DNA of 64,000 bases from Lethocerus indicus. Taxonomy: Eukaryota > Arthropoda > Insecta > Hemiptera > Belostomatidae. The position numbers and the translations under genes are program-made. Positions 40,415 through 51,173 of this stretch are shown in pieces (within the stretch, counting starts at the first letter, position 1; the number at the start of each line of letters is the position of its first letter). The stretch spans positions 7,450,585-7,514,584 of the forward strand of contig JACDQD010000002.1 in assembly GCA_019843655.1 (NCBI GenBank), given 5' to 3'. A model generated the notes under the pieces. That model saw only the letters and a list, made by a program, of their open reading frames with translations, did not search any database and was not told the DNA's origin.

Positions 40415-40479
40415 GAAGAGAGAGAGCGAGAGCGAGAGAGAGAGAGAGAGTGTGTGAGAGAGAGAGTGAGGGAGGGGGA
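40415..40479. repeat. GAGA-rich tract
   Basis: Imperfect GA repeats, with GAGCGAGA and GTGTGAGA interruptions, extend over about 65 bases. In insects, clustered GAGAG elements can bind GAGA factor, but such tracts are also ordinary microsatellites. No gene is recognised beside it. Confidence 0.85.
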
Positions 40480-42722
40480 AAAGAGTCAATGTTTATAAGC
40501 CCCTAGAAGTGCCATTGGACTCCACTCTTTCGGAAAGACTCAAAAATTATACTTTGAAAAACTGAACTTTCGCCGATTTGCTGGCACGATATAACCGAAT
40601 AGACGTACACCAACGAGAAGATATTACGGCCGTTTGAAATATATTCTGTATTTTTGTATTTCCTATTTTCAACTATTTTACATAACGAATTAATAGCCTT
40701 CAATCGATTCCCTTGAAAGTATTCTTCGGTCTCTGACCCCTAAGCGGGTAAGGAGATGGACGATCGAAAAAACCAAGTAAATGACCGTGACTCGGACTAC
40801 ATTATTTTAATTTGACACTCTGGTTTAGAATTATGCGCCTTAATGGATTTACAGTATAATGTCCATCAGGCTAATGCCAATTAGGCGTGTTATAGTTTAA
40901 ATTATTCCTGTGAGTCGGGTCTTGGCAGGGGTTGGTAATCAGCGAGCTTTGTTGCTGATGAAAATTGAACGGGCTCGATGTATCCGGCGATATTGGTCAG
41001 CCACTTCCGGCTGTATAACTGCGTTTATAACTAGGTGAGGATAACTATAACAGTTAATTGGGCCGAGGGATCCTAGATTGATATTGGACATTAGCGTACA
41101 GAGGAGGGGAACGCGGACCCTACACCGCTGTTCCTATAGTAGAGTCAATTAACACTAACCACGCCCTCTGCACATACCGATCTAATTTACATGTAATGAT
41201 ACTCCCAACTGGAACAGATACAATTTAGGTGGCTCTCAAAGCCAATCCGATCATCTTATATATACAAATAAGGTTCGATTGAAAGTCAGGCGCAAACTGG
41301 ACGACAGCCGCGATGATATCCCCACCACCAGGGTTCGATGTCTCCGAGGAGAAATATACAGTTATAAGAAGAAGAAAAATGTGTAATTTAAAAAATATCG
41401 CTATACTAAAATCATGAAATGACTGTAACAGTTACAATAACGATTGTTCAGCTATCATAAACGGAATAGCATGAATATGTTCTTGTTATATTTTATGAAT
41501 GCGTGGATTTCTATTATTTTAAATTAATTTTTTTAATTTTATGCTTCTAGATAAATTGTAAATGCTTTATAAAAACTAAAAACACGGCATGCGGCCCAGT
41601 TTCTGTTTAATGAAATTGCAGTCTATAATAGGTGTCCCGAAAAACTTCCATTATTTCTAGCCTCCTCTGGAGCGTGTGAATCAAACTAATTCCGTAATAT
41701 AATTAAAGGGCGTTTACAGAAGGAAAACGGAATTCGGGTTGTAATCCTCGTTTTCTCCGGCCACTAAAATAGAGTTTTAAGGTCAAGATTCTTCCATTAG
41801 CTTCCGCCCCAAAGTGTTGCATTTAAACTGTTGGGGGTTACGTAAACGTTCTCTTCCCGCACGTTTTTGCTCTGACATTTTCCCCTATTACTTCTCTCTT
41901 CTGTTTTCTTTGCTAGTTGCCCCGCGTTCGAATTCTATCCTTGCGGCTGTAAATTATATCGTTCTTTTTTTTATTTGAATGTATGAAGCCCGTTAATTCG
42001 CGACTTCCGACACAAGTTTTGCAGAGAATTTGTTTTCACTATAAAAGGCGTTGGTGCGTGTCCCGATTGTGTTCCATGGAAAAAACGTTGATTTAACATT
42101 TCTGATATAATGTACTGTACTCGTGGTACTGATCATCGCGAATGAATATTATTCGCATGTTTATTTTTCAGCGGCCTGTTCGAAAGTATCAATGTTGATA
42201 ACAGTTGCCTGAATGCGATAAACAGATAACGCGGCGAATCTGTTGACAGGAGCATGAACCCCTAGTCAACACAGGTGTTTCTAACCTAGTCAATTCCTAT
42301 TTGAACAAACGAAAATCGCCCTAGTATCAAATTATAATCTCCGGAAATAAGAGCAAATATTTTCCTTTTCGTTTGAACGCACGTTCTTCATTACGGTTGT
42401 TACCATTTAATACAATAATACGAAATCTTTTCATTACGCAATCAACATTCAAAGAATACATACATAAATTACATTAACGATATTTATTTACACCAAGGAT
42501 TTCTTCGTCAGCCTATTTCTCAGCAGCCTCCCTTGTTTATTGTTAAATTGGAACTCTCTCACTACAGGGCATAAAGCGGTGAAACGCAGAGCTGAGGAAT
42601 GAAAAATACAACTCTTCGTGTCCTGTCGGCGGCGTAGTAATTCATCCATATAATTCGTTGTGTCTCTAATTATAGGCTGTCTTCCGCGGCAAGGCCGGTT
42701 TTTCTGAATAATTCCTTGTGCT

Positions 42723-42746
42723 CGGGGTCGGGGGTCGGGGGTCGGT
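42723..42746 (+). repeat. G-rich octamer tandem
   Basis: The unit GGGGTCGG/GGGGGTCG repeats about three times at the start of a GC-rich patch. Only three long guanine runs are present, so it falls short of a canonical quadruplex. Confidence 0.75.
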
Positions 42747-44044
42747 TTCGAGTTGGCCCCGCGCTCCCCTAGGCGGCTCCTTTATTTACTAGAGAGAGTC
42801 AAGTCACAATCGGGGCCGGCTGATTCAGGTCCGGTATATCCTCGGGCTCACACCAGTCATTCGTTTAAAGGTAACTCAGCGTTTCGCCCGTCCCTCTTTT
42901 CTACTTTCCCATTCCATTTGTCGCCGAACCACCCGCCCTCCCCATTTCCTATTCCTCGTATTTTTCCAGTGCCCCCTTCAATTCTTTATTATCCCTGATG
43001 TTTCCCTCCTCCTCCCTTCAACTCAGACCCCAAATTTTTACCCTCGCCAAAGAATAAATTTTTAGCGTTCGGTCGATAAATCCCATTAAGGTTATTAAAG
43101 AGAAACGATAAAAATGAGAGAATACATGTTATGTATATGTCTCCGAAAACCTTTAATTCATTTACAGCAGTAATTATTATCGAGTAAAAATTATCAATAA
43201 AATTACTTAGGTAGGATTCCCGAACGACAGATCGGATTTGGCAGTTTCAGTTCCAAATAGAAGTGGCGCACCTCGGTAGGGGATAATGAAGCGCGATAGC
43301 CGCGGCCGGTGAGCTCGAACCGGAGCGCTGTGCAGATAAGTCGCGCTCGTGAAATATGGTGCCGCCTTCCTAAAAGTGCAAAGTCTCCCTGCCAGCCGCC
43401 TTACCTCTCGTATAAACGTTCAACCAATCACCGGCGATTTAGGGCTCAAGGTGTATAAGTCATAGGGGGCGGGCGGCGGGCTTATCGGCCTCGCATAAAT
43501 TCGTGGTCCTGACCCGCTCCCTATCTCCCGCCACGCCGAGGATAAATATTCAAATTTTCTTTCGCCTTCCCGCGAGGTAATAGAGGTGGACGCTTTTTCT
43601 ACAGGGAAAATTCCTTCGATTTTTTAGGCCTTTCCACCCCAATTTGCCGTACCGGGAACAGTTATCATGTTCCGCCCACAATCGGCTGTGGGCGTCGACA
43701 TGAAATGTTACATTGCACGTGCCCTGCCTCATTCTACGTTCGGAAAAATATTCAAACGGTTTTATTGCTCCCAAAGACGGCAGCATTCGTCTCTATTATT
43801 AGCCTTATAATTTCCTCCGGGAATCGATAAAAGTAATCGAACTCAATAATGGATATAGAGTCGCGGGGACATGGTTTTAATGCGGTCGTTTCCTACCGTC
43901 CGTTGGGGGACTCGTCCGTCCATCCATAATTGAGGCTAGTGTCTTCTAGGGAGAATTACCGCCATTGATCAGTCGGGAGTCAGATTGGACAGGGTAGCCG
44001 GCGGGCGACTAGCCGAGTCGGTTGCATTATTCAGCAGTACGGAC

Positions 44045-44080
44045 GGGTCGGGTGAGGGTGCTGGGGTGTGTGGGGGGGGG
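44045..44080 (+). other. G-quadruplex motif
   Basis: Guanine runs of 3, 3, 3, 4 and 9 bases are separated by loops of 2 to 5 bases, satisfying the quadruplex rule with a spare tract. Confidence 0.7.
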
Positions 44081-46018
44081 CCATGTATATGAGGGACTCG
44101 GGTAATGGCGGCCCGCTCTTTATCTATCGGCTTGCATTATGCACTTCCCGCAATGAAAGAGTGGCCCGGAGAAATACGGGGCCCGGTCAGGGTAGCCCGA
44201 CCTCCATCGCCGACTGTGGCGAATCTCCGAATGTTATTCGAAGATAGGGCGGATTTTCTATACTCCCTGTCGGCCCCTTATACCTGATTTATTTCTATAT
44301 CCCTTTCTCCCGTGTGTCTCATTTATATCGTGCGCTTTCTCCCCGCCCGAGAAATATCCTTTCCCCCTCGCCCTTTTATTCACCTCTCGTTTCTGTTTAT
44401 CGACTCCTTTCCATTCTGAATATGACGGAAAGTGGTCCTTTTTCTTTATTACGTAGCCCGTCAATTACTTTGACATTTTCCACATATCCTTATCTCGTCT
44501 TTCCGGATGCTCGGTAATTGTTTTTCTTATATTATCTTACTTACGGGTCTCGAATTATCGAATATTTATTCAATATTCATTATTTATTTCCGTAGAATAC
44601 GATTCACGGATGTACCGACAATTTTACCGAATAGCCTGTTTATTATGTAATATTTTAACCTGCTAGGAGATGGGTGTAAAGTCGTGGCCACGGTGTTTTA
44701 ACACAAAATAATGTATAGAATTATTACTCCCGTATTTAAAGGAATGTTGAGATTAAATAAATTAGTTTTGCCGATATTTTACGAAATTATCACTACACGG
44801 TAAACGTTTACTTGAACGTATATTAAACTCATTTGTTCTCCTTAATCAACCTTTCCCTTTTATTATAATTGGATGACTCTTATTCTGCCGTCTAGTTACC
44901 TTTTATACCCTCCATCCAATCATCTCTTTTCCACCATTGGGCTTTTCCTCCTTGAAGAGCCCTTATAGAAGCTCTCCCTCCCACTGTCGGCGCCTATCTC
45001 CTCCTCCCGGTCCTCTCAATCGATCACCCTCCTCTCCGCGGAGGAGAAATACGGTGCGGATTAGAAGAGCCGGGCCGTCCCCCAGGAGTCACCGGCCGGC
45101 GACGTGTTGTCCCGTACAAATGGTCCCTGATAGGGCTTTTGCGAGCCGACTCCGTTTGTGGCCCTTTACCCGAACGTGATTTGTACCTACAATCGTTTTC
45201 ATCTTAGTCATCCTTTTCCGGTCGATCGCACTCTCGACACCGAAAAAGCATTCGGTGCACAATGGCCGCCGAATGAAAGTTAAGCCCGACGATTTTCCTG
45301 CCGAATTTCTTCGTATCTCCTTTTTAATATAATCTTTGCAGACAATAACTGTATCCGTGTAGATAAAATAAGTTTAATCGAATTAATAATAGAGCATAAC
45401 GTGATTCAAAATGTATTGATTTTTTGTAGCTTCTGTCTTTACTGATTTGTACGCAAGGGCAACTACCCATAATCCATGGTGGTAATACTATTTAATTTTA
45501 ACTTTAGGTAACGGTAGTATTTGTTTGAAGGAATTAATCGTCCTCTTTTTCAAACTTTTAAAAAGTTGAATTATTATGTTTAGTTTCATTCAATTCGTAT
45601 TTGCTTGATAGAGGATTGACTTTACTCTGTATGTGGGACAGGAGTCTATACCTTTAGTCTATTCCGCATGTAAGAAAGGCAAGTCTGAACTCGAGGCTTG
45701 TCGAAAGCGTTTCTTAAAGTGCACCAATCCAATTGCTTTAACTTCGAATCGCGTCCCCGCTAACGTAGTTATTGTCTGTTCTAAGTTCGTCCCCCTTATC
45801 TCATCCCACGTATAAACCGTATTAGATGTTTGTATAAAGCGATTATTGTTAAGAAGTTTAAGCCTAAGTAGCCCTTATGTTTACTACCTGTTTCAATTTA
45901 TCATACAAACTTAATGTTCTAAAGTTACTCACTAGCGCGTTGCTGGTTAGTAACATATTTAGATACCTGTTTATAACGTTGTATTCCTTGTTTAAATTGG
46001 TATAATGATACAATTAAT

Positions 46019-46063
46019 TGAGATAGTTGTGTCTTTAATTAAGAGAAAGACACAACTATCTCA
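46019..46063. repeat. perfect hairpin, 18-bp arms, 9-nt loop
   Basis: The left arm TGAGATAGTTGTGTCTTT (46019-46036) is exactly complementary to the right arm AAAGACACAACTATCTCA (46046-46063), across the loop AATTAAGAG. Pairing does not extend beyond the arms. A perfect 18-bp inverted repeat with a 9-base loop is far above chance for 64 kb. The total of 45 bases is short for an animal microRNA precursor, which usually has longer, bulged stems. The left flank is AT-rich and the right flank is C/T-rich. It could be a small foldback or MITE relic, an extruding cruciform, a short transcribed hairpin, or an assembly foldback artefact. Confidence 0.9.
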
Positions 46064-46669
46064 TGCCCCCTTCCTCTATCTTCGTAACTTATAATACGGT
46101 AAATTTATAAACGTCAAACTATTATCTGCGCACGGGAGTTTCGTATGTTTTCGAATAAGGTTGCTGGTCTCTCCATGAGAGTATATCGTCGCTCGTGGTT
46201 TTGCCAACATTTTCACAGAAGTCCTTCCTGGTGGACTTAGGCCCACGTGATTTAATGCTAGCCTCGTAATGAAGCCGTGTAATTTAGGTTAACAACTTTG
46301 TCGGCCCGGGTGACGATAATGAACGAATCCGGGGAGGCCGGCGGCTCCGGCTCGAGCCGGACCACGATAAACTGTCTCCATAAATTTTGACTAGTGAGGC
46401 TTAATCCTGTATTGAACTGAATGCCAATGAGATAGACCCAGAGGCCGACTACCCCATTGAATAATGAGCTTCGGCATATTTATCAGTCCGACAAATGAAT
46501 ATATTACGGAGCTCGGTCTACGCAACTAGCCCGATTTCGACATACTTTCTCCTGTAGCTCAAACATTTCAATATCTTGGAACACGCTTAGCTAATGGCGT
46601 AGCTTATTGATTACATAAAACTGCTTTTATTTGTTTTTAAATAATTTGCCGCTATTATTCCTGAGCATA
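46064..46669. other. gene-free stretch between hairpin and pogo-like end
   Basis: No gene is recognised. It contains the 16-base palindrome TCCGGCTCGAGCCGGA at 46346-46361 inside a small GC-rich patch with a CCGG/CTCGAG core. One such palindrome is expected by chance. The rest is mixed-composition unique-looking DNA. Confidence 0.5.
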
Positions 46670-46760
46670 CAGTAGAACCCCGTTAGACCGAACCAACTGG
46701 GACTGAGGCCTGTTCGGATTACCCGGAGTCGTTGCAAAAGTTGGATTTCAATTTTTCGAT
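46670..46760 (+). mobile_element. pogo/Tigger-like transposon end (partial)
   Basis: After a TA dinucleotide (46668-46669) the sequence begins CAGTAGAACCCCGTTAGACC, continues with GAACC, and reaches GTTCGGATTACCCGG about 30 bases later. Termini beginning CAGTNGAACC, with internal TTCGGAT-type blocks, are characteristic of pogo/Tigger-type Tc1/mariner-superfamily elements. The matching right end, which should read like GGTTCTACTGTA, was not found in the window. The following DNA has no recognisable transposase; a 78-codon frame at 46787-47023 has no known motif. I therefore call it one end of a degraded or truncated element. The inner boundary is approximate. Confidence 0.6.
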
Positions 46761-49700
46761 TTATATAGGTACATATATACTCGGAGTTGGGACGATGCGG
46801 TCGGTTCTATTTTATGAAGAGCGTATTCGAGCAAAAACGTACGAGACTAGCTCGCCTCAATTTCAAAGAACGCCCGGGCATAACTAGATCCTTTGAGCGA
46901 AAATTCTCTACCATTTTTTGTTGGAAAACGCTAATTCAGTTTGTACGAACAGACCAAATTTCTTACCATTTTGAAATCTTTGTGCAGAACAGCAGCACGT
47001 ACTATGTTCACGCCCTTCGGTAGGAAGGGTAAGACCACTTTTTTAAAAAGCATTAATTTATAATTTAAGTTTAAAAAGATTTTCATCAAATTTCATATTC
47101 TCTATTTATCTTTACCCTTTCTTTTCTGGACACATAATATCTCGAAAAATTAAATAATTATACATTCTAAACACGCACCGTACGGATATATTTCTGCGCT
47201 AGGTCAGTATTTTAATTTTTATAAACTATCATAGAGTTCAATTTAATTTATTATTCTGTTAGAAAACAATGACAACCTTTTCAGCGATCACATTCTTGGC
47301 GGGCTTTCATGAAGCGCCACTGTTGAAACTTTAATGTGGATTATGTTATTTATCGGTTTGTAAAAGCGGATTGGGAGAGTCTTCCCCCAGTAATGGAATT
47401 TTTTACGCGGGACTCGGTCAAGCCCCCCGGAATAGGAGAAAGGAATCGCAAAGGTTCCACCATTTTCATCATTGATTCTCAGACTGATCCGATTACGAAA
47501 GTTGGTTCGGAATCGCTACTGGGAGGCTGAAGAAGAGGAGACCGGGGAGGGAGAGCAGCGGTGTTCTACCCGGGGAGAGGATATAAATTCCAAGTCTTAC
47601 CGGCGATAGACTCCGCTTTAATCCTCCGTATAAAATATGAGAGATTATAATCTAAATATATACGATCCCCGCTCCTGAGTTCATGCATACGCTAGGAGGG
47701 TTAGAAAGGGATAAGACCGGCAAATTATTGCACCAATTAAAACTCCACCGCAGTAATTCTGTTTTGCGCCATCATCTTCTCGTATCCCTTACCGCAAATG
47801 TTATACTTCCGTTCGCAGACATCGTCGCAAATCAAATTTCCAGTTTTTAAAGTATTCGAGAATTTCGAGCACAGACGTATCGGGGTGAAATATTATTACG
47901 CATACATGAGAATGTCATTTTGTAAGAGTTGTTTTAAGAGAATATCATAGCGGACAAGGTTCCTAGAGGGAATCCGGTCGGACAGAGTTATCTTTCAATT
48001 TCCTAGGTACACAAAACTGAAAGGATTTACTTAATCGAGGAGAGCTTACATGAATACGTTCCATTCCAAGTGCAGAGATTCTGTAGCGGACAAGGTACAT
48101 TCCCAGATATCCGCGTTAAATTAAATTTAGAATGGGAAAGGATTCATCTGTGTAAAATTCCATTCTGCGATAATTGTTTTTAGGCCTTCGTATTTGGAAT
48201 CCGGAAAAAATGAACTCTTTCTTTGTACATAAGCGAACAGTTTAAATATAAGACTTTGTTCCAAAACGCTTTCTCTTCTTGCGGATGACAGTTGAGAAAT
48301 TGCATCTGCAACTGTATACTCGACTTTCAAATTTCTCCTCCGTCCCTCCCGTTAAAACAGAAAAGTTAGTATGTGCCATAACGGCATCACCGGGAGAAGA
48401 AAACAATGCGAACTTTTCATCTAAAGTTCGGGGTCACAACAACTCCCGGACACAAAGAGAAAGTTGTCTCAATTTATACACAACTGTTCCGCAGAGTTTG
48501 GCCCGCGAGCGAGTATTTAGGCGGCAGTCCTCCTCATGTATCATTATCATATTTATGATGGCCAAGATAAATAGCCCTTTAAATACATCGGGGGCGCCAC
48601 GAGGAAGTTCCACAGGACAATGGAACAATTCGGGAACTTACAATGTCTATCAAAATGTAGGTATTCAAAGTAATTGCCGTATTTATTTTATACAAATTTT
48701 CTTAATCATAAGAATGTTCGTGCACACAGTAATAATTCTTAACACGTGAATCCTCTAGCCAATTCGTATTATCTTCACAAGAACAATGGAGTATTATCCA
48801 AATTCGATAATTAACGCCATTGGCGAAAGTTGCGGACTTGATGTTAAGGTGTTGATGCGGTGAGAGAACACGTGTGCATTGAACTTAAAAGGGATGCCAG
48901 TGAGAGAGAGAGAGCATGAGAGAGAGAGAGAGAGAGAGAGGGATGACTAATGTGCGTGCGACTTGTAAGACATTTGGGTGTCGGCTAAGTGGTTCCGCCC
49001 CTGATGCAATCCTCCGCGGATCCACCTAATTCCGGCCTATTCAGAAGCCCGGGCTCACGCGGAAAGGCTAGAACCCCAACTCATATCTGCCTCTGCCTAA
49101 TGGATCGTAGACCTTTAATGGTACTACCTTTGCCCTTCGTATTGCCCCTGTCTAGTGCCTAAACCCTGCCCGGTATACGGCCCACAAAACTGAATGACGT
49201 AGGAACATTTACGGTTGTCAGTTTGCTCGTGTTTCTGAAGTTTTTTTTATATAAGGGTATAAATGGCATGTTCTCTCAACGAGATCTATATTCTCGATAT
49301 CTAATTGATAATGTGCTTTAGCAATTTTCCTCGCAGAGCCGAATAAAAACCATAATACTACCAGAAACCATAATATATTTGCCGATGCATACCTTTGATG
49401 TTCGACTCCCATTCTGTTAGAAAAATACAGAAAAAGAGAAAAATACATTGACATCACTCGTTAGATCTTCTCCTTCCACTCGTTGGTTTTTCGAATGATA
49501 CCACAAATCGCAGTGATAATAACCCTGGGACCCTCAAACCAAATTCGGTTATTTTTATTAATAATTAAGGATTGGTTTGATTTAAGCCGTTGTAAATCTG
49601 ACTTATATTACACAGACACTGTAATGGGAGCAATATATTTTCCAATGAATTCGAATTTTCCGCCTCGGTTTACCAATTTTCAGGGAACGAATGCGGACAC

Positions 49701-51155
49701 GTCATATTGCGAAATGGCCGGTAGTGCCTACTTATGCCTAATGGATGGGCGCCAGTTAAATGTATTGTGGCTAGTTTCTCTTCTTCCATTACTTGCCGGG
49801 CCTCCTTTCGCCGGGACCAACTGCAGCCTGTTTGTTCCCCCAACCGCAACTCAAGAGCCTCTGACCTCGTTGACATCTAATTTTTTACCATTCCACCCTG
49901 GGTAATGCACACTTTCCATTCCCCATAAGCCCCGCTTAGCAAAAAATACAAAATTCATGTTTATATAGTCACATTTAAATGCTTAAATTCTTTCCAAATA
50001 GTTATTCGGATTCACCCCTTTGATTTTAGCTGGGATGAAACAATTTTCAATGGAGCTCATTAAAATTCTATAATACAAAATGATCCGCGCAATTATTTTT
50101 TTTCTTTCAGTACTTATATTAGGCGAAATGATGGTTTCCCCGTTATGCATATTCCATTATATTTAACTAACTTATTAACAACTTTGTTTCATATACCAAA
50201 TGAGTATCGGACAGGGTATTCCATCAGTATTGACCTGCCTACATATGTATTCCTGAAAACATCATCGATTATTTTCCATAAGTTAGATAATCTCAAACGA
50301 AGATGTGGAGCTAAAAATAAAAACCTGAAGTAATTGAAAAGCTGAAATTGTTATTTTAGTTGATGGTATACTATACGTGCCCAAAAAAGTTATAACGACG
50401 GCAAAATTTTATGAATAGATGTTCATACGAAACATATAATTCGCAAATGTTTTGTCATGACCTTTTTAAATCGAGTGATTGGACACAATAGAGGCAGTTT
50501 GTTTATTATTTAATTGATTTCTACTTTTCAGGCGTCCTTTTACGATTGTCCTCTGAAAAGGCCGTTCCAGGGTTTTTATTATGTGCCCTAGACCAAATGG
50601 GGCTTTAGCATTTGGGCTTGTCCGATTGTCAATAGACTCTGTAGGGTTAGGCTCCCCTACCATTAGTACGGTAAAAGCGCCGTTATTGATTTGGCACTTT
50701 TTTTGTAAAGGGCATTGCATAAATCTTTTCTTCAGCGTTCAACTGTAAGCAAGTAGAATGAGGTTTCATTTTTAATACTACTGTTTCACTCAATTTAAAT
50801 TACCGTTATGACTATAACGTTACGTCTATATACTCCTGTTTCTTATTAGCACTAGTAATTGTAATAGTCCTTAACGATGCGAACAAGTTGTCGAAAGCTA
50901 ATTGCAGCATAATTAATACAGGAACGGAGTTTAATCTTAGGCATAACATTTTATGAGCGTTTTTCTTATTCTATTTAAGATCAGACAACGGAGAATATTT
51001 AATGTATTATCATGAAGTTCATTATTAATCGTCTTTTATTGTCGGGAAAGGAAACAATTGAGATGGAATTCTCTTGCGAGGTTGGATCTGAAGGGGAAAG
51101 ACCCTTAATATAAGTTTGAAGGTGGGCCATAAAACACTGTCAATAGCCGGCCGAT
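46761..51155. other. gene-free stretch
   Basis: No gene is recognised. Open frames of 156 codons (48279-48749) and 140 codons (49483-49905) on the plus strand are the longest non-repetitive ones in the window, but neither shows a domain or motif I know. The 13-mer TAGCGGACAAGGT occurs twice 136 bp apart (47948 and 48084). A GAGA tract lies at 48902. Confidence 0.5.
48902..48942. repeat. (GA)n microsatellite
   Basis: A GA run of about 40 bases interrupted once by CAT. It is similar in nature to the GAGA tract at 40415. Confidence 0.9.
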
Positions 51156-51173
51156 GGGTGGGGGGTGGGTGGG
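51156..51173 (+). other. strong G-quadruplex motif, 1-nt loops
   Basis: The guanine runs of 3, 6, 3 and 3 bases are separated only by single T residues. Single-base loops give the most stable parallel quadruplexes, so this is the best candidate in the window. It continues into GGTGGT. The surroundings are AT-rich with no recognised gene. Confidence 0.8.

Larger units (their letters stand above)
38473..46018. other. gene-free stretch
   Basis: No gene is recognised. The longest frame is only about 91 codons (39443-39718, minus strand), which is Ser/Tyr-rich from low-complexity DNA. The stretch holds a 12-base cytosine run, a GAGA tract, a short G-rich tandem, a quadruplex motif, and pyrimidine-rich patches at about 42880-43030, 44290-44500 and 44935-45060. 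Confidence 0.55.

Noticed and set aside
13372..42135. Shared GTACTCGTGGTA at about 13382 and about 42117
   Set aside because: Shared 12-mers are expected many times by chance in a window this size, and the flanks do not align.
48279..48749. 156-codon plus-strand open frame of ordinary composition
   Set aside because: No recognisable domain, signal peptide or family motif. A frame this long is not surprising in 64 kb scanned in six frames. A translated search with RNA-seq would decide.
49483..49905. 140-codon plus-strand open frame
   Set aside because: No known motif. It ends in Pro/Leu-rich sequence over a GC patch, and an opposite-strand frame is also open there.
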